NCBI RefSeq assembly: GCF_015686695.1
Contig: NZ_JADPMR010000004.1
Location: forward strand, 1,364,001-1,428,000
DNA: 64,000 nt
Source of the DNA: Vibrio nitrifigilis
GTDB taxonomy: Bacteria > Pseudomonadota > Gammaproteobacteria > Enterobacterales > Vibrionaceae
Direction of reading: 5' to 3'
Shown here in pieces: positions 9,194-18,466 of this stretch. The translations under genes and the position numbers were made by a program. Numbering within the stretch: position 1 is the first letter of the stretch; each line of letters opens with the position of its first letter. A model generated the notes under the pieces. The model saw only the letters and a program-made list of their open reading frames with translations, made no database searches and was not told the DNA's origin.

Positions 9194-9550
9194 ATGAAAA
9201 AGACGATCTTTATCCTAGCCGCTACATTAACAGCAAGCACTGGTGCTTTTGCCGCTACGCACAGCCACTTAAATGTCGGAGAAAAAGTGGTGAACTCTGG
9301 CGTTTACCAGTCACGTCAACAAGCCTATCAAGCAGGCTTAGATAAAATTCATGACCTACAACAACTGCCGGGCCGCAAACTCAAAAGCGAACTGACAGTT
9401 TATAATCCAGGTATGGTTTACAACAGTATGCGTCTGCGTGATATGGAAGTAACCGTTGAACCATTTAAGAATGAACAAGGTAAAACTCAGTACCGTTCAT
9501 TAGTTGACGTCAATTACCACTACAAAGTCCATGAAACTAAAAATGGCTAA
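9194..9550 (+). CDS. Small secreted protein, DUF3316-like
   Basis: A 118-residue protein with a Sec signal peptide (MKKTIFILAATLTASTGAFA, cleavage after AFA) and a short periplasmic domain (GVYQSRQQAYQAG, ending in a repeated-strand VDVNYHYKV). It resembles the DUF3316 family of small Vibrio proteins of unknown function, recalled rather than searched. An upstream in-frame ATG at 9170 exists, but the GAGGAGA just before 9194 and the signal peptide fix this start. Confidence 0.75.
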   Translation: MKKTIFILAATLTASTGAFAATHSHLNVGEKVVNSGVYQSRQQAYQAGLDKIHDLQQLPGRKLKSELTVYNPGMVYNSMRLRDMEVTVEPFKNEQGKTQYRSLVDVNYHYKVHETKNG

Positions 9551-9654
9551 CCTGTAGGGGGTGGCGATAATCCACTGCTACCGCCCCACAGGAATGATAT
9601 AAACATGGCAAAGGAATGCCATGATACATACCACCCTCTCCAAAAATAGAAACT

Positions 9655-11196
9655 CTATGCTCTAAACTGCTGAATTAAACGTGACAACTCACCTATATGA
9701 TTAACGAGATCTTGAGTTCGTACAACGGTATCCGCTGCCGAGGTGGATGTTTTATCCGTCAGCATTTTGATCGAATTTGTATTGGCTGATATTTCTTTCG
9801 TAGCAATCGCCTGTTGTTCAACGGCCACAGCGGTTTGCTGACTCTTATCAGTGATGTTGGCTAGTCTATTAGAAATATCACGAATGACACTCCCCGTTTC
9901 ATCCGCTTTTGCTCGACACAATGAAGACAGCTCTGAACCATTTTCCATACTGTTCGCTGCGCCACTTGCGAGTGACTGTAACTGAATAATCGTTTCTTGT
10001 ACCTCATGCGTCGACGATGCCGTCTTAGCTGCGAGCTGGCGAACTTCATCTGCAACCACAGCAAAGCCTCTCCCAGATTCTCCCGCTCTCGCAGCCTCAA
10101 TGGCCGCATTTAATGCCAATAAATTGGTTTGTTCAGAAATGGTGTTAATGACATCCAATACGGTTTCGACACTTTTGGCTTGTTTTGCCAAATCAGAGAG
10201 CACTTGTTTAGCTTGCTGTAATGCGTTATCTAAATCAGCGATATGGGCAATGGTATCATCAAGCTTAGTTAAGCCCTCAACCGAGTCCTGCTGGGCGATT
10301 TCGGTTAACTGAGAACTTGCAGCCGCATTATCTGCAATGTCTTTTATCGCATAAGTCAATTCTTCAACTGCAGTGGCTACTTTTTCAGTTTCCATTTGCT
10401 GAGCATTTAGCCTTTGTTCTGCTCTTTGCATGTTGGCTAGTTCAGTATTCGCATCAGCGAGAATTCTTTGTGACGTTTCAGCACTGCGGGCGACCACGGC
10501 TCTTAACTCTGCTTTTCTCATCATTAATGCTAATTCTATTGCTGAGAAATCATCGTTATAGCCGGTGTACACTTTCTCCATCAAAATATTGTCGTAGGCT
10601 TCTTTAGCAAGTTGATTAATACGTTTTACTCGTGAACGATTGATGCTTCCAACAACGCACGCTAATAGAGAGCATGCGGTCATTGCAGCACCTAAATACC
10701 AAGACTCTGACGTCACCGCCGATGCAATCCCAAGAGCAGTCGAGATCGCCAATAGACTTTGCAGTAAAAAAACACCAGAAATTCTACGCTGTTTTGCTGT
10801 CGGCCGATCGTTGAGCTTTTTGTACAAAAGTTCCGCACGATGAATTTGCTCTTCCGTTGGCTTAGTGCGAACCGACTGGTATTCAATGGTTTCTCCCTGC
10901 TCATTTTTGATCGGCGTAACAAATGCAGAGACCCAATAATGACGGGGTCCTTTACACCGGTTTTTAACAATACCCATCCAGCTATTACCCTGTTTTAGGT
11001 AACTCCACATTTGGGCAAATGCCGCTTTAGGCATATCAGGATGGCGAACCACATTATGTGGTTTACCCTGTAATTCTTGCGCGGAATATTCAGCAATATC
11101 ACAAAATACATCATTCGCATATGTGATATGACTAGCGCAATCTGTCGTGGATATAAAACTGATATTATCCGAATAGCTCTTATTTGTTGTTTTCAT
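9655..11196 (-). CDS. Aer-like PAS methyl-accepting chemotaxis protein
   Basis: Cytoplasm-facing redox/energy-taxis receptor. The N-terminal PAS domain (about 5-115) has the Aer hallmarks GKPHNVVRHPDMPKAAF and HYWVSAFVTPI, which bind FAD in E. coli Aer. One membrane hairpin follows (about 143-185). The long MCP signalling region has the hairpin-tip signature EQTNLLALNAAIEAARAGE, which contacts CheA/CheW. There is no periplasmic domain. Length is 513 residues from the ATG at 11196. An upstream TTG at 11214 would add six residues without a better ribosome site. Confidence 0.88.
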   Translation of the reverse strand: MKTTNKSYSDNISFISTTDCASHITYANDVFCDIAEYSAQELQGKPHNVVRHPDMPKAAFAQMWSYLKQGNSWMGIVKNRCKGPRHYWVSAFVTPIKNEQGETIEYQSVRTKPTEEQIHRAELLYKKLNDRPTAKQRRISGVFLLQSLLAISTALGIASAVTSESWYLGAAMTACSLLACVVGSINRSRVKRINQLAKEAYDNILMEKVYTGYNDDFSAIELALMMRKAELRAVVARSAETSQRILADANTELANMQRAEQRLNAQQMETEKVATAVEELTYAIKDIADNAAASSQLTEIAQQDSVEGLTKLDDTIAHIADLDNALQQAKQVLSDLAKQAKSVETVLDVINTISEQTNLLALNAAIEAARAGESGRGFAVVADEVRQLAAKTASSTHEVQETIIQLQSLASGAANSMENGSELSSLCRAKADETGSVIRDISNRLANITDKSQQTAVAVEQQAIATKEISANTNSIKMLTDKTSTSAADTVVRTQDLVNHIGELSRLIQQFRA

Positions 11197-11214
11197 AAAT
11201 AGCCAAAAGCTCAA

Positions 11215-11602
11215 TTAGGAAATCGAAGAGTTCGATGTAAACGCAATTAATATCATGGGACTGAAGTCACATTATTGACACTAATCAAAACCATTTACAA
11301 CTTTCTTGCAATATAAAGCACACTAGAGCATTAAAACTAATTGCATAATCTGCTTGAAACATAATGAATATCAGTGTAACTATCTTATCAGAAGATCATC
11401 ATAATGAATTCAGTACACTCGTTAAAAATAAAGCGTTTTAGTCTTTAAAAGAATTGTTTTTCTCTCAATTAGAGAATGGAAATCTGTTCAATTTATTAAA
11501 AATACACAAACAATATACTTTTTTATCATCTGATGCTGAAAAACTGGAATGAACATTTAGTGTTAAGTCTCTCAGTTAACACTCTGTTAGTACAAGGTAA
11601 TC
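11215..11602. other. Divergent intergenic region
   Basis: AT-rich spacer of about 390 bp between the Aer-like and PAS-GGDEF genes, which are divergent. No operator, repeat or RNA gene could be supported. Both promoters must lie here. Confidence 0.5.
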
Positions 11603-12937
11603 ATGACAAAAAGAATAAAGCGACATAAAGAAGCCAATTCAGCAATGCCCACAAAGGAGGATACAAGAGATTCCTTACCCAATTTAGCGCCTTTATTATT
11701 AGCCGAAATAGTCAATCAATGCTCATCTGGAATAAGTGTCTGTGATGTTAATGGGAAAATCATTTATGGTAATCAACAATTTAAAACCCGTTACAATTTG
11801 TCGCCCGAAAGTTATGTGCAACAATTTTTTATTAACACTTTTAATGACATCTCTATCGACGATATTTTAGATCGAGTTGATACTGAAACTTCGCTACATC
11901 TCGTAGAAACAAAAAGCTCAGATCAATCAGATTGGATCATTTTGAGGGTGAGCAAAATTGTTTATAACGATGAGATAATGTTGTTGTTTCTGGTTGAGAG
12001 TTTAACGTCAACGATCATCAATCATTTAAGAGTCAATATTAAATTAGAAACTATTGTTGATCATTTACCGGTATTGATTGCTCACGTAGATCAACAAGAT
12101 CGTTACCTTTTTGCCAATCGTACTTATGAAACATTTTTTAATTGTCCGCTAGAAAACGTCATTGATAACAGTGTAGAAAATTTGATTGGTAGCGATGCTT
12201 ACGCTGAACGCAAAACGTATATACAGCGCGTAAAGCAAGGTCACAGTGTCATCTTTGATCATACTTTTTTCGTTGATGACGATATTCGTCAACTGCAACT
12301 AAAACTCGTACCGGGAGAAAGCGGACAGGAAGATTACTATATCTTTGCACAAGACGTGACAGAATTACGTTCGTTTCAAAAAAAATTAGAGTTTCAAGCT
12401 TACCATGACTCCTTAACCGGCCTGACTAACCGAACTTTCTTTATTAAATCGCTCAACGGTATTTTAAGTCGTAACCAGCAAAATACAGGCTTACTGTTCA
12501 TAGACTTAGATGGATTAAAAATCGCTAACGATAATTATGGTCACGATAGTGGTGATGAACTTCTAAAACGCTTTGCGGACATTCTGAAACACACATTAAG
12601 ACCACAAGATATTGTGTCACGCTTAGCTGGTGACGAATTCACCATCCTAATAGCGAATTTATCAAATCCCACTCATGATTTAGAAGAGGTATGCCAGCGC
12701 ATCCAAGGTGCATTGCCAGCAACGATGAATATTGAAGGCTTTGATATTCCTTGTAGCTGTAGTATCGGCGCAACCATTATTGATACTCACATAGGCTTTG
12801 ATGAAGAGCGTTGGTTGGCAATCGCAGACAGTGCGATGTATAAGGTAAAACGTCATGGAAAAGGTGGGTATAATATTGAGCCCACATGGGATATTGCAGA
12901 CCTTAATGAGTCATTCCAGCAAGAATCGATTGAATAG
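11603..12937 (+). CDS. PAS-PAS diguanylate cyclase
   Basis: Predicted to make cyclic di-GMP. Two PAS-like sensor segments (about 28-140 and 145-260, the second with DHLPVLIAHVDQQDRYLFAN) precede a GGDEF domain with the start signature HDSLTGLTNR. The active-site loop is AGDEF (342-346), a variant found in functional cyclases. The product-inhibition I-site RPQD lies five residues before it. No membrane segments, so cytoplasmic. AAGGTAATC precedes the ATG. The stop codon sits inside a hairpin. Confidence 0.88.
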   Translation: MTKRIKRHKEANSAMPTKEDTRDSLPNLAPLLLAEIVNQCSSGISVCDVNGKIIYGNQQFKTRYNLSPESYVQQFFINTFNDISIDDILDRVDTETSLHLVETKSSDQSDWIILRVSKIVYNDEIMLLFLVESLTSTIINHLRVNIKLETIVDHLPVLIAHVDQQDRYLFANRTYETFFNCPLENVIDNSVENLIGSDAYAERKTYIQRVKQGHSVIFDHTFFVDDDIRQLQLKLVPGESGQEDYYIFAQDVTELRSFQKKLEFQAYHDSLTGLTNRTFFIKSLNGILSRNQQNTGLLFIDLDGLKIANDNYGHDSGDELLKRFADILKHTLRPQDIVSRLAGDEFTILIANLSNPTHDLEEVCQRIQGALPATMNIEGFDIPCSCSIGATIIDTHIGFDEERWLAIADSAMYKVKRHGKGGYNIEPTWDIADLNESFQQESIE

Positions 12938-12959
12938 ACCCTTTTATAAAGGGTCTATT
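12933..12959 (+). terminator. Hairpin at the end of the cyclase gene
   Basis: AATAGACCC (12933-12941) pairs with GGGTCTATT (12951-12959) around a 9-nt loop. The stop codon is part of the stem. There is no T-run, so termination is possible but not certain. Confidence 0.5.
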
Positions 12960-13102
12960 CCCAGTAACCTCAAGATGCTGCTGTAGCGATCACTTACGTT
13001 GAAAGACAATGCACGTTGAAGAATATGACCATTCCTTCCATGATTAAGCTTGACCTTAAGCTAGTTGATTAATCCTACACCTTGAGGTCATTGGGGGGTA
13101 TA
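12956..13102. repeat. Copy of the TATACCCAA dispersed repeat (long form)
   Basis: Starts TATTCCCAGTAACCTCAAG and ends CCTTGAGGTCA then TTGGGGGGTATA, so both ends read inward as the repeat terminus. At about 147 bp it is the longest copy in the window. The interior includes the small inverted repeat CTTGACCTTAAGCTAG. Confidence 0.6.
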
Positions 13103-13114
13103 TTGAGATTAACG

Positions 13115-13942
13115 TTACACAGCAAAATGATGGCGGATAAAGGCATTAATTAATGCGATGAAATCTTTCTCTGCCAATTTGGCACACTTGAGCGTTTGTT
13201 CATGAGACAGCACAACATCACTTAGACCTTCGGCCATGTTCGTAATGGCACAAACAGCAACAACAGGTAAGCCGCAATGGGCAGCAGAAATCACCTCAGG
13301 CACCACCGACATACCGACCACATCACCACCAATCACCTGCATCATTCTAATTTCCGCAGCTGTTTCAAAATTAGGCCCGGTGTAAGAAACAAAGACCCCT
13401 TGATTGAGGTGAATGTTCTCATTGTTTGCAACAGATAATATTTCGGTTCGTAACGTCTTATCGTAAGCATTAGCCAAACTAAAGAAACGTGGACCATATG
13501 CTTCATCATTCGGCCCCGTCATTGGTGATTCTGGCATCGTATTAATATGATCATTAAATACCACCAGAGAACCAACATCAATGCGGTCAGGACGCAATGA
13601 ACCTGCAGCATTAGTCACCAACATAAATTCACAGCCTAAACGTTTAAAAGTGCGTACAGGGTTGGTCATTACTTTCATCGTTTGATGTTCGTAATAATGC
13701 CCACGTCCTTTCATGCATGCGACTTCAATGCCAAATAGTTTACCTAAAACAAGTTCGCCTGAATGTCCTTCTACAGTACTGACAGGAAAACCTGCAAGAT
13801 CTTGGTAAGGAATCACTACTTTTTCTTCTAAAGCATCAGCAATCACGCCAAGGCCAGATCCAAGAATAAACCCAGCTTTAGGTTTAAAATCGGGTTTATG
13901 CGCGTAAATCGTCTCTAATGCTTTATTAACTGGATCACTCAT
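13115..13942 (-). CDS. xapA: Xanthosine/purine nucleoside phosphorylase, XapA type
   Basis: Phosphorolysis of purine nucleosides (inosine, guanosine, xanthosine) to base plus ribose-1-phosphate in the cytoplasm. The 275 residues carry the PNP class II motifs: GSGLG phosphate loop (about 29-33), GRGHYYEHQ, the TNAAGSL loop, and VGMSVVPEVISAAHCGLPV before AITNMAEG. The longest frame reaches 13975, but AGGAAGAG lies directly before the ATG at 13942, and E. coli XapA is a similar length. It is divergent from a LysR gene resembling XapR. Confidence 0.9.
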   Translation of the reverse strand: MSDPVNKALETIYAHKPDFKPKAGFILGSGLGVIADALEEKVVIPYQDLAGFPVSTVEGHSGELVLGKLFGIEVACMKGRGHYYEHQTMKVMTNPVRTFKRLGCEFMLVTNAAGSLRPDRIDVGSLVVFNDHINTMPESPMTGPNDEAYGPRFFSLANAYDKTLRTEILSVANNENIHLNQGVFVSYTGPNFETAAEIRMMQVIGGDVVGMSVVPEVISAAHCGLPVVAVCAITNMAEGLSDVVLSHEQTLKCAKLAEKDFIALINAFIRHHFAV

Positions 13943-13966
13943 ATAATTACTCTTCCTATATTGGTG

Positions 13967-14062
13967 TATACCCAAGTCACCTCAAGATGCTGCGTTAGCG
14001 AGAATGTATTCGCTCTTTGGGATCTCATCAACAAGCCTGATTCGTCAAGTCATTTGGGTATA
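13967..14062. repeat. Complete TATACCCAA...TTGGGTATA dispersed repeat
   Basis: A 96-bp element with 9-bp terminal inverted repeats TATACCCAA and TTGGGTATA and an internal near-palindrome GCGAGAATGTATTCGC. It occupies most of the xapA/LysR divergent spacer, so the regulator's operator and both promoters must fit in 14063-14151 or inside the element. Confidence 0.8.
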
Positions 14063-14151
14063 ACTATCACTCTAACGGATTTACTATATCGGTAAAATCA
14101 GTATATTGATGACAATTGTTCCGAAAACGAAAACAAAGAAGTGCGTAAACA

Positions 14152-15051
14152 ATGAATATCGATCATCAAAAAGTGACCTTAAAGATGTTGCGCTACTTCT
14201 ATCAGGTTTCTAAAACACAAAATTTTAGTCGCGCTGCTGAGCAATTGAACATCACAAAATCTCCATTGAGCACACAAATTAAAGAACTAGAACAATTACT
14301 CGGTGTAGAGCTGTTTGTCCGTAATACACGTCATGTTGAATTAACGATCGCTGGAAAACAGCTCGCTAATGAATGCCAAACGATATTTGATGTAGTGAGT
14401 CACGCACTTGACCGTGTACAACAACAGCATCGCGACGACAGTCAAACTTTAAATATTGGCTTGATGATTTCTATATTCTGGGCGGGCTTTGGTGATGCTC
14501 TGCACTCACTACAAACTGATTTCCCCGCGGCGCAGTTCAATCTCATCGAGATGTCGCCACACCAGCAGAAACAAGCATTAATTGATGGGAAAATCGAGTT
14601 GGGATTAGTTCGCTACGCCGACACCATCAATACGGATTCGTTAATTACCGTTCCATTATTTGCCGAAGAAATGGTGGTTGCCGTTCCTTTTGAGCATGTA
14701 CTCGCCAAGCAATCGGCGATCAGTTTGGCAACACTCCAAAAAGAGCGGTTTGTGATGTTAAGTAAAGACAATTCAGCCTCAACTCAATGGATAATCGAAC
14801 ATTGTCAACAAGCAGGATTTTATCCTGACATCGTACAACAAGTGATAGAACCGAATACTCTACTCGCTGTCATTTCTACACGAAAAGTTCTTTCTATCGT
14901 ACCTAAAAGTTATGCGGCGATGGCATGGCCGCATGTACATTTTATCCCGCTGCAAGAGCAAATTCCCGCGGATATTTGTGTTCTTACTTATCAAGCAGAA
15001 ACCCCATTGATAAATCAGTGTCTACAACATTTAAAACGCTCGTTTACATGA
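14152..15051 (+). CDS. LysR-family regulator, XapR-like
   Basis: DNA-binding transcription regulator of 299 residues. The N-terminal winged helix-turn-helix (about 10-70: FSRAAEQLNITKSPLSTQIKELE) is followed by a periplasmic-binding-fold effector domain. The C-terminal part (PNTLLAVIS, SYAAMAWPHV, QEQIPADI) resembles E. coli XapR, and the gene is divergent from xapA, so it probably controls xapA in response to a nucleoside. The assignment rests on recalled similarity plus position. Ribosome site is weak (AGAAGTG). Confidence 0.85.
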   Translation: MNIDHQKVTLKMLRYFYQVSKTQNFSRAAEQLNITKSPLSTQIKELEQLLGVELFVRNTRHVELTIAGKQLANECQTIFDVVSHALDRVQQQHRDDSQTLNIGLMISIFWAGFGDALHSLQTDFPAAQFNLIEMSPHQQKQALIDGKIELGLVRYADTINTDSLITVPLFAEEMVVAVPFEHVLAKQSAISLATLQKERFVMLSKDNSASTQWIIEHCQQAGFYPDIVQQVIEPNTLLAVISTRKVLSIVPKSYAAMAWPHVHFIPLQEQIPADICVLTYQAETPLINQCLQHLKRSFT

Positions 15052-15376
15052 ACACCCTGTGATATATCGTATCGCGTATTCAATATGCTGTTATCTATCT
15101 CAATTTGATATATTTCGTAGCTATGAGATACACATAGTCAAGGGCAAATGAGAACATTTAGTCCCTAATTTGAGATAATGGCTTATCTGTAGAACCGTTT
15201 GCATATATAACTGTTTTATTTTTGAGATTACTTTTTCAACTGATGCAATCATCAGCATATTCTGATTATCTTTACCCGTTTTTACTTACACTTAGTTTAC
15301 CTTGTGAAAAAATGTGAGTGACATTTATATATTATTAATAAATAATATAGTCACTTAAATCTAGTTTCTTGTTCTT
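15052..15376. other. Intergenic region
   Basis: AT-rich 325-bp spacer between the LysR and GGDEF-EAL genes, both on the plus strand. I see no terminator, repeat or ORF. Its 3' end lacks a ribosome binding site for the next gene's longest frame. Confidence 0.5.
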
Positions 15377-17317
15377 TTGTTTCTGATTGACTCTTTGGTC
15401 TATTTGATTCTTATAGGTTTTTACGTGTACAAGTCCGAGCGCCTAAAAGTTTTTTCATCAAACCTACCCTTTTTGGTTAGTGTTAATATTGGAATTTCAA
15501 CCATATTAGTTGCCAGTGGTATCTACGATAAAGTAAATACAAATAAAATAATTTGGCTACTAACCATCTACGCTATTTCATGTATTCGATTACTTGTCCA
15601 CTATTGTATCAATGAAGAGAATCCTCGAAAGCTCGATTATCATTTTTGGGGCGTCGTTCTTGCGGGCATAGGATGGGCATGTTACCCATACTTATTCCAG
15701 CAAACCTTTAGTATCAAAGAGGAGATGATTTGTTTGATCATCTTCTGTGGTATGTCTGGAGGTAGCATTACTCTGCTCTCTGCCGATCTGCGCTCTGCAT
15801 TTGCATTTACTTTGATTACCGTTATTCCGTATTGTTATGTCATGATCACTCGTGGAGGTGGTGATGAACGGTCGATAGGAATCATGGGGCTCGGGTACGC
15901 TGTTGCGCTATGTTTAAGTGCTACTCGTAGTTCAAAATTTATTATTACTTCAATCGCAAGTCAGGCAAAAGTAAAAAGACTTGTCATTAATTTAGAATCA
16001 GAAGTAGAAAAAAGAACTAAACGTATATTAAAATTAGAACAGAAAGATATGCTGACAGGTTTATTTAACCGAAATAGTTTCTTTTCCAAAGTTGAGATAT
16101 TACGCCAAGAAAAAAATAATAAATCAGAATCAATAGATAGCTTTATTCATATTGATATCGAGAAGTTCCATATAATTAATAATACTTACGGTCATGAGTA
16201 TGGCGATTATATGTTAAACGAAATCGGTCAGAGATTATCTAAAATAGATACATTTTTTAACTCTGTATCTTCTAGATGGGGAAGCGATGAATTTATCATC
16301 TATATAAGCTGTCACTCCGAACGAGCGATTAATGATTTTATCAATCAAGTTATTGGTAATTTATCGCGGCCTATTCAATCAAAAAATATTCGAGTAACAC
16401 CGTCTTACCATATTGGTTATTACTACTGTACAGACAACTATTACCCAATAGATAAAGCCATTAAAAATTCCTACTTAGCAGTCAGTGAGGGAAAACGAAG
16501 TAATCAACATATTTGCTGCTTTGACCAAAAAATACAAGCAAGTAACGAACGAAAATCTTACCTACGCCATGCGATGGTAGAAGCGCTCGAAATGCAAGAT
16601 TTCTTTATGAATTACCAACCTATTGTCGATAGTGAACTAGATAAAGTTCATTCTTTTGAAGCGCTTATACGCTGGAACCTTAACGGTGAACTTGTGTCTC
16701 CAGAAGAGTTTATCTCTATCGCCGAAGAGCATGGTTTCATTATCGATATCGGCAAGTTAGTACTTAAAATGGCCATTGAAACCCTACATGATATCAATGT
16801 TGATAATCCTAGAGTATCCATGTCTATTAATGTGTCAGCAATTCAATTCGAAGATGAAAACTTCCTCGAATACTTACAATTTCTTATTGCACAATATGCT
16901 GTTCAGCCGGCTAATATCCATTTAGAAATTACAGAAACAGCAATGATTACCAATCTTGATAAATTGACGCGTATTATTAAACAAGTGAAAGAAATAGGTG
17001 TCATGATATCAGTTGATGACTTTGGAACTGGATTCTCATCTATTTTGGTGCTTAAAAACCTTCGTATCGATTACATCAAAGTCGACAAATCATATGTAGA
17101 TAATATTTGTAGCAACGAAAAGGATCACAGTATTGTTTCGGCTGTAGTAAAAATGGCACACTCTATCGATAGTAAGGTAATTGTTGAAGGCGTTGAATAT
17201 CCCGATCAACTTGCTTTACTCAAAGAAAGCAACATCGATTTATATCAAGGCTACTTGTTCAGTAAACCCGTTAAAAAAGATCAAGTTTTAGCCCTACTCA
17301 ACCAACACAATCATTAA
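15377..17317 (+). CDS. Membrane GGDEF-EAL protein, probable c-di-GMP phosphodiesterase
   Basis: The N-terminal half-membrane sensor has about six hydrophobic segments (residues 1-190), then a short coiled coil, a GGDEF domain and an EAL domain. The GGDEF loop is GSDEF (302-306), a departure from GG/AG/SG variants, so cyclase activity is doubtful. The EAL domain looks intact: E428 (FEALIRW), SINVSA, LEITET, VDDFGTGFSS, IKVDKSY, VEGVE and YQGYLFSKP carry the metal and catalytic residues. The longest frame begins with TTG and has no ribosome site. GTG at 15425, with TATAGG before it, is an alternative start, or the 5' end has decayed. Confidence 0.82.
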   Translation: MFLIDSLVYLILIGFYVYKSERLKVFSSNLPFLVSVNIGISTILVASGIYDKVNTNKIIWLLTIYAISCIRLLVHYCINEENPRKLDYHFWGVVLAGIGWACYPYLFQQTFSIKEEMICLIIFCGMSGGSITLLSADLRSAFAFTLITVIPYCYVMITRGGGDERSIGIMGLGYAVALCLSATRSSKFIITSIASQAKVKRLVINLESEVEKRTKRILKLEQKDMLTGLFNRNSFFSKVEILRQEKNNKSESIDSFIHIDIEKFHIINNTYGHEYGDYMLNEIGQRLSKIDTFFNSVSSRWGSDEFIIYISCHSERAINDFINQVIGNLSRPIQSKNIRVTPSYHIGYYYCTDNYYPIDKAIKNSYLAVSEGKRSNQHICCFDQKIQASNERKSYLRHAMVEALEMQDFFMNYQPIVDSELDKVHSFEALIRWNLNGELVSPEEFISIAEEHGFIIDIGKLVLKMAIETLHDINVDNPRVSMSINVSAIQFEDENFLEYLQFLIAQYAVQPANIHLEITETAMITNLDKLTRIIKQVKEIGVMISVDDFGTGFSSILVLKNLRIDYIKVDKSYVDNICSNEKDHSIVSAVVKMAHSIDSKVIVEGVEYPDQLALLKESNIDLYQGYLFSKPVKKDQVLALLNQHNH

Positions 17318-17348
17318 ATTTAGACTAATTAGTCTAAATTTAATGATT
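17309..17348. terminator. 40-bp perfect palindrome spanning the GGDEF-EAL stop codon
   Basis: Pairing is perfect around the centre at 17328/17329 for 20 bp on each side, with core TTTAGACTAATTAGTCTAAA and arms ending AATCATT / AATGATT. The TAA stop lies in the left arm. A hairpin of this size can end transcription from either side or form a cruciform. The outer arm shares ATGATTATGATT with the post-alr repeat. Confidence 0.6.
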
Positions 17349-17390
17349 ATGATTGCAATATATTAGCTGCCTAAGAAATATTGAATTAAA

Positions 17391-17415
17391 TATACCCAAA
17401 TGGCCTCAATATGCA
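17391..17415. repeat. Half copy of the TATACCCAA dispersed repeat
   Basis: TATACCCAAATGGCCTCAAT followed by ATGC, downstream of rbsR. No matching right end. Confidence 0.5.
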
Positions 17416-17446
17416 GAACCCAGAGCTTCATCAATAACCTAGTCGG

Positions 17447-18451
17447 CTAATGCTTGGCTTTAGTGCTTTTTCTTGCCATTAAAGTGGGCTCTAACTGAAT
17501 AACTTGTGGTGTATTATTTAAACCTTGCAGTTTAGCAAGCAGAGCTTCTACAGCTGCCTTACCTAAACGATACTTAGGTTGATGGATTGTCGTCAGTGCT
17601 GGTGACATAAACTGAGCGATACGAATATCATCGTAGCCAACGATTGAGAGATCGTTAGGTACACCGATGCCATGCTCTGTCGCCGCATTAATCGCCCCCA
17701 TAGCCATCATGTCATTACAGATGAATAAAGCACTCGGCATTGTCTTCGCTTCAATGAGCTGTGTCATCGCAGAAAAGCCACCTTCACACTCGAAGTTAGA
17801 TTCAATCACCCATTGGTCATTCAACGGTATCTTGTGGTCTGCCAGTGCTTGTTTAAAGGCGGAGAATCGATTTTGCGCTTGATGTTGATGGAGTGGACCT
17901 GTGATACAACCAATCTCGGTATGTCCCAAATCAATCAGGTGCTTGGTTGCCATGTACCCACCTTGATAAGAGTTATCTAAGATTTTATCGCTCGCATTGA
18001 CAGTCGGCCCCCAATCCATCACGACAACAGGTATATCGGGATAACGTTCAAATTCCGTCAGCGGTTCGCCTTCCATCGTCGTACACATTAACATCAAACC
18101 ATCCACACGCTTTTGTAATAACGTATCAATGGATGCTCGCATACGTTCCGTATCCCCTTCCGTATTACATAAAATCAAACTGTAACCTTGGTGATAACAG
18201 CTGCGTTCAACTCCTTTTACTACCTCACCAAAGAATGGGTTAGTAGAGGTGGTCACTAACATACCGATAGTTTTAGTCCGATTCATTTTTAAGCTACGAG
18301 CTAAAGCAGAAGGCGCATAATTGAGCTCTTTAGCCGCTGCATTAACCCGAGCTGAAATATCTTCACTGACAAAGCGAGTTTTATTGATCACATGGCTTAC
18401 TGTTGAGGTAGAAACCCCAGCGAGCTTCGCGATATCTTTCATGGTCGCCAC
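17447..18451 (-). CDS. rbsR: Ribose operon repressor RbsR (LacI family)
   Basis: A 334-residue LacI-type repressor. The N-terminal helix-turn-helix (MKDIAKLAGVSTSTVSHVIN) and hinge helix (LAKLN-type region, ALARSLKMNRT) precede a ribose-binding-protein-like effector core. It is the last gene of rbsDACBKR, 15 bp after rbsK. The start is GTG at 18451, with AAGGAG eight bases upstream overlapping the end of rbsK. It is expected to bind the ATCGAAACGTTTCGAT palindrome upstream of rbsD and be released by ribose. Confidence 0.93.
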   Translation of the reverse strand: MATMKDIAKLAGVSTSTVSHVINKTRFVSEDISARVNAAAKELNYAPSALARSLKMNRTKTIGMLVTTSTNPFFGEVVKGVERSCYHQGYSLILCNTEGDTERMRASIDTLLQKRVDGLMLMCTTMEGEPLTEFERYPDIPVVVMDWGPTVNASDKILDNSYQGGYMATKHLIDLGHTEIGCITGPLHQHQAQNRFSAFKQALADHKIPLNDQWVIESNFECEGGFSAMTQLIEAKTMPSALFICNDMMAMGAINAATEHGIGVPNDLSIVGYDDIRIAQFMSPALTTIHQPKYRLGKAAVEALLAKLQGLNNTPQVIQLEPTLMARKSTKAKH

Positions 18452-18466
18452 AGATCGTACTCCTTG

